From: an uncultured Succinatimonas sp.
GTDB taxonomy: Bacteria; Pseudomonadota; Gammaproteobacteria; Enterobacterales; Succinivibrionaceae
DNA: 64,000 nt
Reading direction: 5' to 3'
Assembly: GCF_905203285.1 (NCBI RefSeq)
Contig: NZ_CAJKVK010000001.1
Span: 16,443 to 80,442, forward strand
A program made the position numbers and the translations under genes. The notes beneath the pieces were generated by a model. That model saw only the letters and a program-made list of their open reading frames with translations, ran no database searches and was not told the origin of the DNA. Shown piece after piece: positions 8,653 to 17,405 of the stretch (position 1 is its first letter; each line of letters starts with the position of its first letter).

Positions 8653-8676
8653 AAGCCTCCACGTTCGTGGAGGCTT
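8653..8676 (+). terminator. Hairpin between dctP and dctQ (partial terminator or mRNA stabiliser)
   Basis: AAGCCTCCAC and GTGGAGGCTT form a perfect 10-bp stem with a four-base loop, 12 bases after the dctP stop. The T-tract is short (TTTAAC), so it probably lowers readthrough or protects the dctP message rather than ending the operon. Confidence 0.7.
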
Positions 8677-8715
8677 TAACTTAGCCTCAGTCTGTTCCCT
8701 ATATTCTGCGGTTTT

Positions 8716-9228
8716 ATGATGAAAATATTAGATTTTTTAAATAATAAATTAGAGATGTGGATTTGCGTGATCTTGATGTCGGCTATCGGTATCGTACTCA
8801 GCTTCCAGGTTATCATGCGCTATATTTTCCATTCATCTTTAGGCTGGTCAGAAGAACTTGCACGTTATATGTTCGTGTGGCTTGTTTTTATCGGCATCAG
8901 CTATGGTGCCAAAGTCATGCGTCATATTAAGATTGATGCCTTTTTATTTTTGTTCCCTAAAATTCTTCGTCCGTACGTAGTTATCTTAGGTGACGTTCTT
9001 TCATTGGTTTTTGCTATAGCCGTAATTTATTTAGGTTGGGGCATGGTTCAGACTCAGCTTATGATTGGACAGTTATCACCTGCAATGCGTATTCCTATGT
9101 GGATTGTGTATTTAGCTCCTATCGTAGGCTTCGGATTGGCATCCATTCGCCTGATTCAGGGAATTATTTACCATATTAAGCATTTAAAAGACGGCGAAGG
9201 TGATCCTAATGCCGAGATTGAGCAGTAG
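8716..9228 (+). CDS. dctQ: TRAP transporter small permease subunit, DctQ family
   Basis: A 170-residue membrane protein with four hydrophobic segments. It carries the family pattern FQVIMRYIFHSSLGWSEELA, in which the arginine and the tryptophan-glutamate pair are conserved in DctQ proteins. It links the periplasmic receptor to the large permease. Two adjacent ATG codons (8716 and 8719) are possible, with only a weak TGCGG site. The C-terminus ends in a charged tail, and dctM starts 11 bases after its stop. Confidence 0.92.
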   Translation: MMKILDFLNNKLEMWICVILMSAIGIVLSFQVIMRYIFHSSLGWSEELARYMFVWLVFIGISYGAKVMRHIKIDAFLFLFPKILRPYVVILGDVLSLVFAIAVIYLGWGMVQTQLMIGQLSPAMRIPMWIVYLAPIVGFGLASIRLIQGIIYHIKHLKDGEGDPNAEIEQ

Positions 9229-9239
9229 GGAGTAGCAAG

Positions 9240-10520
9240 ATGGCATCAACAGTTCTTTTAGTTTCTCTTGCGATCTTTTTGATCTTAAATATGCCGGTCG
9301 GTCTTGCAATCGGCTTGTCCACTCTTGCGGCTTTACTTACCGGAGAGACATTAAGCCTTAATGCTCTTTCTCAGCAGATGGTAATTAGCTGCGATTCTTT
9401 CCCGATTCTGGCTGTTCCTTTGTTTATTTTGGCTGGCGACTTGATGGGAGCCGGCGGCGTATCCCGCAGAATTTTAAATGTCTGTAACGTCTTTTTCGGA
9501 CGCATCACCGGCGGTCTTGCAATCGTTACCGTTTTAGTCTGCATGTTCTTTGCCGCAGTTTCAGGCTCTGGTCCTGCAACCGTGGCTGCCGTAGGCTCCA
9601 TGGTTATTCCTACCATGATCGAGCTTGGCTACAAGCGCTCTTTCGTTTTGGCCTTAGTCGCAACGGCCGGAACTATCGGCGTAATTATTCCGCCGTCTAT
9701 TCCGATGGTGCTTTACGGTGTTTCTACCGGAACTTCCGTTACCTCTTTGTTTATGGGCGGATTTTTCCCAGGCTTTTTAATCGGCGGCGCTTTGATGCTC
9801 TATTCCTATATTTACTGCAAGGTAAAAGGATATAAGGGACACAGTGAGCCGTTCTCCGGTAAAAAAGCATGGGATGCCGTATGGGAAGCCAAGTGGGCTT
9901 TAATTAACCCGATCATCATTTTAGGCGGTATTTACGCCGGTATCTTCACTCCTACCGAAGCTGCCGCAATCGCCGCTTTGTATGCATTTATCTGCGGTGC
10001 CTTCATTCACCGCGAGCTTGATGCAAAAGGCTTATTTAAAGCAATTGCCACTTCATGCTGCACGACCGGTACCGTTATGGTAATTTTGGCATGCGCGACC
10101 GGTTTCTCCAAGATTTTAACCGTAGAGCAGGTTCCGCAGCTTGTAACTCAAACATTGCTTGAGATCACCGACAGCAAGATTGTCTTGTTAATTTTGATTA
10201 ACATCATGCTGCTTATCGTCGGATGCTTTATGGATCAGACCCCTGCAATTTTGATTTTGGCTCCGATCCTTTTACCGGTTGCCGTTTCTTTAGGTCTCGA
10301 TCCGGTTCACTTCGGCCTTATCATGGTCGCAAACCTTGCCATCGGCTTTATTACCCCGCCTTTGGGCATGGCGCTCTTCGTGGCGGCTCGTATTTCCAAT
10401 ACGAAGCTTGAAGTCGTGTTAAAAGGCATCGTTCCGTTTATCTTCCTGACTATCGGTACTTTGACTTTGATTACTTTCATTCCACAGATCACTATGTTCT
10501 TGCCGAATTTGATGAAGTAA
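9240..10520 (+). CDS. dctM: TRAP transporter large permease subunit, DctM family
   Basis: The 426-residue Na+-coupled permease core of the transporter, with about 12 hydrophobic segments. Typical DctM features include the N-terminal MPVGLAIGLS, PLFILAGDLM, SGSGPATVAAVGS, the IPPSIPMVLYG loop and the C-terminal FITPPLGMALFVAA. GGGAG at 9228-9232 precedes the ATG. Last gene of the operon; a strong terminator follows. DctP, DctQ and DctM form a complete transporter, so the operon can import its own substrate. Confidence 0.95.
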   Translation: MASTVLLVSLAIFLILNMPVGLAIGLSTLAALLTGETLSLNALSQQMVISCDSFPILAVPLFILAGDLMGAGGVSRRILNVCNVFFGRITGGLAIVTVLVCMFFAAVSGSGPATVAAVGSMVIPTMIELGYKRSFVLALVATAGTIGVIIPPSIPMVLYGVSTGTSVTSLFMGGFFPGFLIGGALMLYSYIYCKVKGYKGHSEPFSGKKAWDAVWEAKWALINPIIILGGIYAGIFTPTEAAAIAALYAFICGAFIHRELDAKGLFKAIATSCCTTGTVMVILACATGFSKILTVEQVPQLVTQTLLEITDSKIVLLILINIMLLIVGCFMDQTPAILILAPILLPVAVSLGLDPVHFGLIMVANLAIGFITPPLGMALFVAARISNTKLEVVLKGIVPFIFLTIGTLTLITFIPQITMFLPNLMK

Positions 10521-10554
10521 TAGATAGTTAATTAATAGATATTTAAGAAAAATT

Positions 10555-10591
10555 AAAACCGATCTTGCGTAAATGTAGGATCGGTTTTTTT
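10555..10591 (+). terminator. Rho-independent terminator after dctM
   Basis: AAAACCGATC and GATCGGTTTT form a 10-bp stem around a 14-base loop, followed by a run of T. It ends the transketolase/TRAP operon. Confidence 0.9.
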
Positions 10592-10636
10592 GTTGGATTG
10601 CACTACGGTTTTTATCCGATAAAAAAGCTCCTAATG

Positions 10637-10891
10637 TTAATAGTGCTCTTTAGATTGGATAATTTCACAGCAATCGTTTTTTACAACGAAAACTAAGCGA
10701 TTCTTTAAGTCGATTCGTCTGCTCCAATATCCCGAATACTCATATTTTAATTGTTCAGAGCTCCCCGCTCCTTCATATGGAGATCTTGTTATAGCCTCAA
10801 TTAAGTTATTTATTTTCTTTAATGCCTTTTTATCTGTTTGCTGCCAATACAGATACTCGTCCCATGCTGCTTTAGAAAAGATAATATTCAG
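10637..10891 (-). CDS. yoeB: YoeB-family toxin (mRNA interferase) with apparent CTG start
   Basis: Reading the minus strand from CTG at 10891-10889 gives 84 residues, the length of E. coli YoeB. Shared features are WDEYLYWQQTDKKALKKIN, SPYEGAG with the catalytic-type glutamate, YWSRRID with the arginine, NRLVF and the terminal EHY. YoeB cleaves mRNA at the ribosomal A site. No ATG, GTG or TTG lies at the expected position, but GGAGG sits five bases before the CTG. The CTG follows the antitoxin TAA directly in the same frame, so weak initiation or stop readthrough are both possible. It is transcribed with the RelB-type antitoxin upstream. Confidence 0.85.
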   Translation of the reverse strand: MNIIFSKAAWDEYLYWQQTDKKALKKINNLIEAITRSPYEGAGSSEQLKYEYSGYWSRRIDLKNRLVFVVKNDCCEIIQSKEHY

Positions 10892-11158
10892 TTATTCCTC
10901 CAAAGCTCTTAACTCTTGCATTGTTTTTGTGACTTTTTCTTCATTGTTTAAAGACCAAATGCTGTGATCCAAAGCTTCCCGATTGGCTTTAGAGTAAAAA
11001 GAATCAGCAGTAGGAGTAAAAGGCAACTTACGAAGATTAACCATTTGTGTTAAACACATGCGGATCACGGATGTTAAATCAAGGCCCATTGCCTTTGCTG
11101 CTTCTTGTGCTTGTTTTTTTAACGTTTCATCAATGCGAACTTGTAATAATGCTGACAT
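10892..11158 (-). CDS. relB: RelB/DinJ-family antitoxin
   Basis: An 88-residue protein with the ribbon-helix-helix N-terminus of RelB/DinJ antitoxins: ALLQVRIDETLKKQAQEAAK, then GLDLTSVIRMCLTQMV, and a charged C-terminal half that would wrap the toxin. It neutralises the YoeB-type toxin encoded immediately downstream and probably represses the shared promoter. Such toxins often pair with YefM/Phd antitoxins, so a RelB-type partner is worth noting. The GGAGG inside its last codons doubles as the toxin's ribosome binding site. Confidence 0.9.
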   Translation of the reverse strand: MSALLQVRIDETLKKQAQEAAKAMGLDLTSVIRMCLTQMVNLRKLPFTPTADSFYSKANREALDHSIWSLNNEEKVTKTMQELRALEE

Positions 11159-11192
11159 CTTTGAACTTCTACACTAAATGAATCATGTCTTA

Positions 11193-11221
11193 ACTATAAT
11201 TGAAAATGTTTTGCGTTACAA
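11193..11221 (-). promoter_or_regulatory. Sigma-70-type promoter of the relB-yoeB pair
   Basis: On the minus strand TTGTAA (11221-11216) and TATAGT (11198-11193) are separated by 17 bases, about 35 bases before the antitoxin ATG. Confidence 0.6.
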
Positions 11222-11349
11222 ACACATACAATACTATTCATAATGTTCATCTGAAGAAAGTGTTAAAACTTAAATAGTTAGCGTTAATGATTTGTTGAAA
11301 AACAAAGATAAATCTATAGAAAGTTGATTTAAGAATAAATAAAAATAAT

Positions 11350-11374
11350 GAGCCTTAGTTTTCATGAAAGGCTC
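11350..11374 (-). terminator. Terminator after the ModA-like gene
   Basis: On the minus strand GAGCCTT and AAGGCTC pair over 7 bp and are followed by ATTATTTTTATT. The hairpin lies 29 bases past the stop of the gene at 11403. The rest of 11159-11402 holds only the relB promoter. Confidence 0.6.
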
Positions 11375-11402
11375 AAATAAAGATGAAACAGTGTTTGTAA
11401 GC

Positions 11403-12212
11403 TTATTTACTCTGCCAACCCGGTAAACGTAAATCAAGTTGACCTTTTTCCGTAGGATTTAATGATCCGAAGCCGAAAGCTTCAAGCAGGGTTTGTGCTT
11501 CATCACTTTCTCTTAAAAAGCGGGTGAAGACCAACGCGTCATCGCGTTTTGGCGAGTCGTCAATAATTAAAGTGTAGTAAAGAATATCAGGATAATATCC
11601 GCGCGGAACTACCCAGTATGAACCGTTTGCCATTCTGGTTTTGGAGCTTATTAAAGGGAGGGTTATAAAACCTGCTTCCACGTTTTGGTTTGCAACCATG
11701 GAATGGACTTGGTATTCGTGCTCAGGATAGAAAATTTTATTTTTCAGATATCCTGTCGGAAATCCTTTGTTAGAGACGATTTGCTTTGCGGCAAAACCCA
11801 CAGGGGTAAGTCTTGGGTCAGGAATTGCCAGTGATTTTAGTTTTTTGGAGTAAATTGCAGAAATATTACCGTTAAATAAGCGCGGATTAGCTGACCAAAG
11901 AATAAGTTTGGCGCGGGTAAAGGGAATAAAGGATGCAGGGGAGGTCTTATTTAAACGAATGAGACTAATAGGCAGTCTTTCATCCGGACTTATTATGACA
12001 TCGCACTTTAACTTATTATTGATAATTCCGGTATAGATATTGGATGCGGTAGTGTAGTGAGCATCAAATTCAACCGGAACTTTAGGCGTAAGTGCTTCAA
12101 GAGCGTTGTACATTTGCGCGGTGGCGCAAACTTGAAGTTTTTTATCTGAAGCTTGAGCGCAAAAAGATAAAGACACGATGGCAGCTAAAGCAATAAGTTT
12201 TTTAAACAGCAT
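11403..12212 (-). CDS. ModA-like periplasmic substrate-binding protein, orphan
   Basis: A 269-residue secreted protein: signal peptide MLFKKLIALAAIVSLSFCAQA, then the molybdate-binding-protein type fold (KLQVCATAQMYNALEAL near the N-terminus; KCDVIISPDERLP and LAIPDPRLTPVGFAAKQIV in the middle). No modB or modC transport genes are adjacent, so its transporter and ligand are unknown. It begins 17 bases after the GPH-EIIA symporter stop and may be cotranscribed with it, an unusual pairing for an oxyanion receptor. The last residues (GQLDLRLPGWQSK) look like an added tail. Confidence 0.75.
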   Translation of the reverse strand: MLFKKLIALAAIVSLSFCAQASDKKLQVCATAQMYNALEALTPKVPVEFDAHYTTASNIYTGIINNKLKCDVIISPDERLPISLIRLNKTSPASFIPFTRAKLILWSANPRLFNGNISAIYSKKLKSLAIPDPRLTPVGFAAKQIVSNKGFPTGYLKNKIFYPEHEYQVHSMVANQNVEAGFITLPLISSKTRMANGSYWVVPRGYYPDILYYTLIIDDSPKRDDALVFTRFLRESDEAQTLLEAFGFGSLNPTEKGQLDLRLPGWQSK

Positions 12213-12229
12213 AAAATTTACAAAAATAA

Positions 12230-14074
12230 TTAATCAAAGTGTTGGGCATAACGGGCAATGCGCGTAACAACTTCGCGCGCGGTTCCGGCATGACGAAGTG
12301 AATCGGCAAATCCCTGCTCGTTTAAAACCAATGATAAACGACCTAAAAGATTTAAATGGGTTTGTCCGTCATCAGGACTTGCGATTAAAAATATAAGATC
12401 GCATTTTTTACCGTCATAAGATCCTAAATCAAGAGGTTTTTCCAAAACGGCAATGGCAATAGCCGGTCGTTTCACGCATTCGCCGCGGGCGTGCGGAATG
12501 GCTATACCTTCAGCAATGCCGCAAGGAGTAACTTTTAGCCTTTTATTAAGCTCGGATCTGAATTCTGAAATAGATGAGATAACACCACTGCGGGCAAGAC
12601 AGGACACAAGCGGACTTAAAACCTCTTCTAATGTTTCTCCTTTAAGCTTTAGCAGTACGTTATTTTCATCGATTGCATAACGGATAAGTCTTTGCGTGTC
12701 ATGAATCATTCCGTCTGAAGTTCTTAGTTTTTCAAGGGTGGAAAGCATGGATTTGAACAAAATGCCGTTTAGCTTGTAGTAACGGCTATAGATCCAAAGC
12801 GAAATTAAAATAAGCAGACAGACGATGACAAGAGCCAGACGGAAGCTGAACTCCTGATGAACGAATGTGATTTCACGGGGAATGTAAGCTGCCGCGGATA
12901 TAGAAAGACCGGACATGAAAAGGGCAATGCCGGTGCCTAATTTTGCAGAGAATGTTTGCAGTGAAAAGATTAGGGCTTCAGAGCGGATGCCGTTTTTAAA
13001 TTCACCGTAATCAACGCAGTCGGCAAGCATTGAAGTTGTTATTCCAATCATAAGAGCCATACCGCAATTGGCAAGGCAGAAGCTTACGCACAGTACTATC
13101 GGGTTACCGGTCGTAAGTGACAGGAAAATCATGGAAATAAAACCGCATAACATCAAAATGCCTGATATATAAAATGCGGCTTTGCGGGAAATAATGCCGA
13201 TTATTTTGGGCAACAAAATATACGTTAAAAATTGAATTACGGCACCGCCTGACATAATGAGAGTGAAATGCTTGGCGGTAATTACATGCTCTTGGAGGAA
13301 ATAGAAAATAAGTGAGCTGTTGACGATTCCGATGGCAATTTGCTGCAAAACCATAATAGAAACGGTAGCTAGCAGCTGATCGTTTTTGGTTATAAGTTCA
13401 AAGGCTTTACTTACTGAGAATTTAGCGTATTTAAATTTTTGTCGGCGCGTTTTGAGGGTAAAACACATTAAAAACTGAGTTATTACGAAAAATAATGCGC
13501 AGGCGGCGGCAAGCGTGAAAAATCCTTCTGATAAGTCATGCTCTGCGTTAAATGTAAGCTTGCCGATTAAAAATAACCCGAAAATAAGAATGAACTGTCC
13601 GCCGACAACCGTCATGGCACGGGGAATTGCGGTCATGATTAGGCGATCTTTGCCGACAGTACCGAAATTAGGAATTAATGACCAAAACGGTATATCCATC
13701 AGCGAATAAGCGATGATGGTAAGAAAATAAAAGCTAAGACCGTATAAAGTAAGATCGGATCCTTGAAGATTCGGTTTATAAAACAGGCAAATAACCGACG
13801 CGGCGGTTAACAGACTGCCGATGATGATCCAAGGTTTGAATTTACTAAAACGCGCAGCGGTGTTATCTATCGCGTAGCCTAAAAAGGGATCGAGAAAAGC
13901 GTTGGCGATTTTGCCTATTAAGAAAATAAAACCGATAAATGCTGCGGATAATCCGTAAAAATCGGTAAAGTACAGCATCAGATAAGCGCCGATGAACCAA
14001 TAAATGATGTCTTTGCTCATGGCGCCCAAACCGAAAGCGATCTTTTCGCTTAAAGTTACATGGGATTCTTTCAT
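12230..14074 (-). CDS. GPH-family sugar:cation symporter fused to a PTS EIIA (fructose/Ntr type) domain
   Basis: Residues 1-435 form a 12-segment GPH (glycoside-pentoside-hexuronide) symporter: SEKIAFGLGAMSKDIIYW at the N-terminus, FLDPFLGYAIDNT, and the family motif ADCVDYGEFKNGIRSEALIF (351-370). Residues from about 475 to 614 are a type-2 EIIA domain with the phosphoacceptor motif GIAIPHARGE (His528). Streptococcal LacS has the same plan but with a glucose-type EIIA, so this is an analogous fusion with a different EIIA family. PTS phosphorylation of His528 probably tunes transport. The sugar is unknown. Confidence 0.88.
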   Translation of the reverse strand: MKESHVTLSEKIAFGLGAMSKDIIYWFIGAYLMLYFTDFYGLSAAFIGFIFLIGKIANAFLDPFLGYAIDNTAARFSKFKPWIIIGSLLTAASVICLFYKPNLQGSDLTLYGLSFYFLTIIAYSLMDIPFWSLIPNFGTVGKDRLIMTAIPRAMTVVGGQFILIFGLFLIGKLTFNAEHDLSEGFFTLAAACALFFVITQFLMCFTLKTRRQKFKYAKFSVSKAFELITKNDQLLATVSIMVLQQIAIGIVNSSLIFYFLQEHVITAKHFTLIMSGGAVIQFLTYILLPKIIGIISRKAAFYISGILMLCGFISMIFLSLTTGNPIVLCVSFCLANCGMALMIGITTSMLADCVDYGEFKNGIRSEALIFSLQTFSAKLGTGIALFMSGLSISAAAYIPREITFVHQEFSFRLALVIVCLLILISLWIYSRYYKLNGILFKSMLSTLEKLRTSDGMIHDTQRLIRYAIDENNVLLKLKGETLEEVLSPLVSCLARSGVISSISEFRSELNKRLKVTPCGIAEGIAIPHARGECVKRPAIAIAVLEKPLDLGSYDGKKCDLIFLIASPDDGQTHLNLLGRLSLVLNEQGFADSLRHAGTAREVVTRIARYAQHFD

Positions 14075-14159
14075 TACACCTTAAAAATGTTAAATTTATG
14101 AAAAAGCACATGATTTTACCGTAGATTCGGCGAAAACCTGCGCTTTTTCTGTTTTTTCA

Positions 14160-15989
14160 TCACTCAACTGTGACGGACTTCGCTAAATTGCGAGGTTGAT
14201 CAACATCCGTACCGTTAATTAGTGCTACGTGATAAGCAAGCAGCTGCAGCGGTATGGTGTAAATCACGCTTTGCAAATATTGTCCTGATACTTTGAGCTT
14301 GATGACGCGGGTGGTGGCATCTTCTTTGATTGCGGTTTTGTCTGAGGTGAAGATGTATAAAATACCGCCGCGGGCCTTTACCTCTTCAATGTTGGATTTA
14401 AGTTTGCCGATAAGCTCGTTGTCAGGAGCCACAACCACAACCGGCATTGAAGCGTCGATAAGAGCAATCGGTCCGTGCTTTAATTCACCTGCGGCATAGC
14501 CTTCGGCATGGATGTAGCTTATTTCTTTAAGCTTTAAGGCGCCTTCAAGAGCTATAGGATACATTTCACCGCGGCCCAGGAAGAGGCAGTGATGTTTTCC
14601 TGCAAATTCTTCGGCAAGTTTTTCAACGGTAGCAGCTGTTTTAAGCGCACTGCTGATTTCATCGGGAAGCTTTTTAATCTCTTTAATTATTTCAACGGCC
14701 TGCTCTTTACTTAAAGTCCCTTTTACCCGTCCGATGCGGATTGCAAGGAGAATAAGAGCGATAAGCTGAGTGGTAAAAGCCTTGGTGGAGGCAACACCGA
14801 TTTCAGCACCGGCTCTGGTTAAAAATACGTAATCCGATTCTCTTACAAGTGATGAGCCCGGAACGTTGCAGATGGCAAGTGAGCCTTTATATCCTGAATT
14901 CTTGGCTTTTCTTAAAGCGGCAAGAGTATCGGCGGTTTCGCCTGACTGGGATAAAGTTACCAGAAGAGAATTTGGCAAAGTGATGCTGTTGCGGTAGCGA
15001 TACTCTGAAGCGATTTCAACTTCCGTATGCACCTTGGCGAGATTTTCAAGGAAGAATCTGCCGACAAGTCCTGCGTGATATGAGGTACCGCAGGCGACTA
15101 TCTGAATGTTGTCCACATCCTTAAAACTGTTTTCATCAGTGCCGAGGAAAGCTTCAAAGCTGACGTTATCTTCTTCGATACGGCGTTCGAAAGTATAGGC
15201 AACTGCTCGCGGCTGCTCAAAAATTTCTTTTTGCATGAAGTGGCGGTACGGGCCTTTTGATACCGAGTAGACGTCAAGCTCGCTTTCTTTGACGGTTTTT
15301 TCGATAGGCTTTAAGTCCTTGTCGTAAATCTTAAGCTCTTTGCGCTTTAAAACTGCGATTTCATCATCATCAAGATAGATAAAGCGCTGTGTCACGGGCA
15401 GCAGCGCCAACACGTCGGAGGCGACGAAGTTTTCTCCGAAGCCTAATCCGATAACGATAGGAGAGCCTTTACGAGCGGTGTATAAAGTATCAGGCTCGTG
15501 TTTGTTGATAAGCGCGATGCCGTAGGTGCCTTCGACGTCGTTTAAAGCAAGGCGCAATGCCTTTTTGGTGTCGGACTCGGTTTGGGCGTAATAAGAAATT
15601 AAATGAGCCAAGACCTCGGTATCGGTTTGAGAGTGAAATTCAAAACCTTCTTTTTCAAGTTTGGCTTTAATCTCTTTGAAGTTTTCAATAATGCCGTTAT
15701 GCACCAGGGCAAAATCACCGCTTATATGCGGATGGGCGTTTTCAACCGAAGGACGGCCGTGGGTTGCCCATCTGGTGTGAGCGATGCCTAAAGAGCCAGA
15801 AAAAGACTCTTTGCTTACGGCTTCTTTTAATGACGAGACTTTGCCGGTGACGCGTACGCGCTTGAAGTCATTGTCATGAATGACGCACAGACCTGCCGAG
15901 TCATATCCGCGGTATTCAAGGCGGGATAAACCTTCAAGTAAAATGTCTACGATATCTCTTTGAGCAATGGCTGCAACAATTCCGCACAT
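14160..15989 (-). CDS. glmS: Glutamine-fructose-6-phosphate aminotransferase (isomerizing)
   Basis: Makes glucosamine-6-phosphate from fructose-6-phosphate and glutamine, the entry step to UDP-GlcNAc. The 609-residue protein has the N-terminal glutaminase domain beginning MCGIVAAIAQRDIVD with nucleophile Cys2, HTRWATHGRP and HPHISGDFALVHNGIIEN. Two SIS sugar-isomerase domains follow (ACGTSYHAG; LSQSGETADTLAAL; FLGRGEMYPIALEGALKLKE) and it ends with DQPRNLAKSVTVE. It lies 18 bases after glmU in the operon lgt-glmU-glmS. Confidence 0.98.
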   Translation of the reverse strand: MCGIVAAIAQRDIVDILLEGLSRLEYRGYDSAGLCVIHDNDFKRVRVTGKVSSLKEAVSKESFSGSLGIAHTRWATHGRPSVENAHPHISGDFALVHNGIIENFKEIKAKLEKEGFEFHSQTDTEVLAHLISYYAQTESDTKKALRLALNDVEGTYGIALINKHEPDTLYTARKGSPIVIGLGFGENFVASDVLALLPVTQRFIYLDDDEIAVLKRKELKIYDKDLKPIEKTVKESELDVYSVSKGPYRHFMQKEIFEQPRAVAYTFERRIEEDNVSFEAFLGTDENSFKDVDNIQIVACGTSYHAGLVGRFFLENLAKVHTEVEIASEYRYRNSITLPNSLLVTLSQSGETADTLAALRKAKNSGYKGSLAICNVPGSSLVRESDYVFLTRAGAEIGVASTKAFTTQLIALILLAIRIGRVKGTLSKEQAVEIIKEIKKLPDEISSALKTAATVEKLAEEFAGKHHCLFLGRGEMYPIALEGALKLKEISYIHAEGYAAGELKHGPIALIDASMPVVVVAPDNELIGKLKSNIEEVKARGGILYIFTSDKTAIKEDATTRVIKLKVSGQYLQSVIYTIPLQLLAYHVALINGTDVDQPRNLAKSVTVE

Positions 15990-16007
15990 GGTTTTTATCC
16001 TTTTTCG

Positions 16008-17393
16008 TTATTTCTTGTTTTTGACAGGGCGCTGGTAATTTTTAAAGTAAATAGGTCTTACGCGCGTAATGACCAAAGCTTTTTCGGGAACTTCCTTGGT
16101 TACGGTGGTACCGGCGCCGATTGTGGCGCCTTTGCGCACGGTAACAGGGGCTACAAGCTGAGTGTCGGATCCGACGAACACCTCATCTTCAATCGTGGTT
16201 CGGTGCTTGTTGGCGCCGTCGTAATTGCAGGTGATGGTTCCGGCGCCGATATTAACATCAGTTCCGATGTCACTGTCACCTAAATAGCTTAAATGACCTG
16301 CTTTGGTTCCAAAGCCTATATGAGAATTTTTTACCTCAACGAAGTTGCCGACATGAACTTCATCCTCAAGTACGTTGCCAGGGCGCAGTCTTGCAAAAGG
16401 TCCTATGGTGGTATGGCGCATGAGCTTAGATTTTTCCATGACGGTGTAAGGGGAAATGATGCTGTCATCGCCTATTGAAACATCTTTTAGCACGCATCCG
16501 GCACCTATGATAACGTTATTGCCTAAAATTACGTTGCCTTCAATAATGACGTTTACATCAATAAAGACATCTTTACCGTGAGTTAAAGTGCCGCGCAGAT
16601 CAAAGCGCTTGGGGTCGGCAAGAGTTACGCCTTCCTCAAGTAAGGTTTTTGCTGCTCTTTCCTGATAGAGCCTTTCGATAAAGCTAAGCTGAACTTTGTT
16701 GTTGACGCCGCATAATACCGAAAACTCCGGTGCCTTTACCGGATTTACTTCTTTTCCGTCAGCGCGAAGAAGGGCGACTAAATCGGTAAGGTAATACTCG
16801 CCTTGGGCATTTTCATTATTAAGCTTGGGCAAATATTCATTAAATACGCAGGCAGGTGCTGCCATCATGCCGGTATTTACTTCATTTATAAGTTTTTCTT
16901 GAGCATTCGCGTCTTTTTCTTCGACGATTTTTTCAATCAGGCCGTCGTTATTTCTTACGATGCGTCCGTAGCCGAAAGGATTATCGGCAATGGCGGTAAG
17001 AAGACACATTCCGTCTTTGGGGCAGGCCTTAAGCAAAGCTTTAAGATCGTCTGTTGGTGTAAGTGGAGTATCTCCGTAAAGGACGACGACGTTTGAATCT
17101 TTTTGTACGCAGGGCATGGCGGTATTGACTGCATGTCCCGTACCTAATTGTTCTTTTTGCTCGACGATATTTATTTTTGAGAAAATCTCTTGCGGTAAAG
17201 AGGTTAGAGACTGTCTTACGATTTCTCCGCCGTGTCCTACTACGACATGGATTTTAAGAGGGTCTAAAGTTAAAGAGGTGTCGATAACATGCCTAAGCAT
17301 GCTTTTGCCTGCAACTTTATGTAAAACTTTAGGCAAGTCAGAATGCATGCGCTTGCCTTTGCCTGCTGAAAGAATAACGATTTCAAGGGACAT
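16008..17393 (-). CDS. glmU: Bifunctional glucosamine-1-phosphate acetyltransferase / UDP-GlcNAc pyrophosphorylase
   Basis: Acetylates glucosamine-1-phosphate, then couples it to UTP. The 461-residue protein has the nucleotidyltransferase motif [18 protein letters not shown] (8-25; SAGKGK in place of the usual AAGKGT), VVLYGDTPL, and [11 protein letters not shown] left-handed beta-helix acetyltransferase domain follows, with hexapeptide repeats such as [19 protein letters not shown], and [11 protein letters not shown] and [10 protein letters not shown] in the active region. Twelve bases separate it from lgt upstream and 18 from glmS downstream. Confidence 0.97.
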   Translation of the reverse strand: MSLEIVILSAGKGKRMHSDLPKVLHKVAGKSMLRHVIDTSLTLDPLKIHVVVGHGGEIVRQSLTSLPQEIFSKINIVEQKEQLGTGHAVNTAMPCVQKDSNVVVLYGDTPLTPTDDLKALLKACPKDGMCLLTAIADNPFGYGRIVRNNDGLIEKIVEEKDANAQEKLINEVNTGMMAAPACVFNEYLPKLNNENAQGEYYLTDLVALLRADGKEVNPVKAPEFSVLCGVNNKVQLSFIERLYQERAAKTLLEEGVTLADPKRFDLRGTLTHGKDVFIDVNVIIEGNVILGNNVIIGAGCVLKDVSIGDDSIISPYTVMEKSKLMRHTTIGPFARLRPGNVLEDEVHVGNFVEVKNSHIGFGTKAGHLSYLGDSDIGTDVNIGAGTITCNYDGANKHRTTIEDEVFVGSDTQLVAPVTVRKGATIGAGTTVTKEVPEKALVITRVRPIYFKNYQRPVKNKK

Positions 17394-17405
17394 GTTGCTA
17401 CCTTC

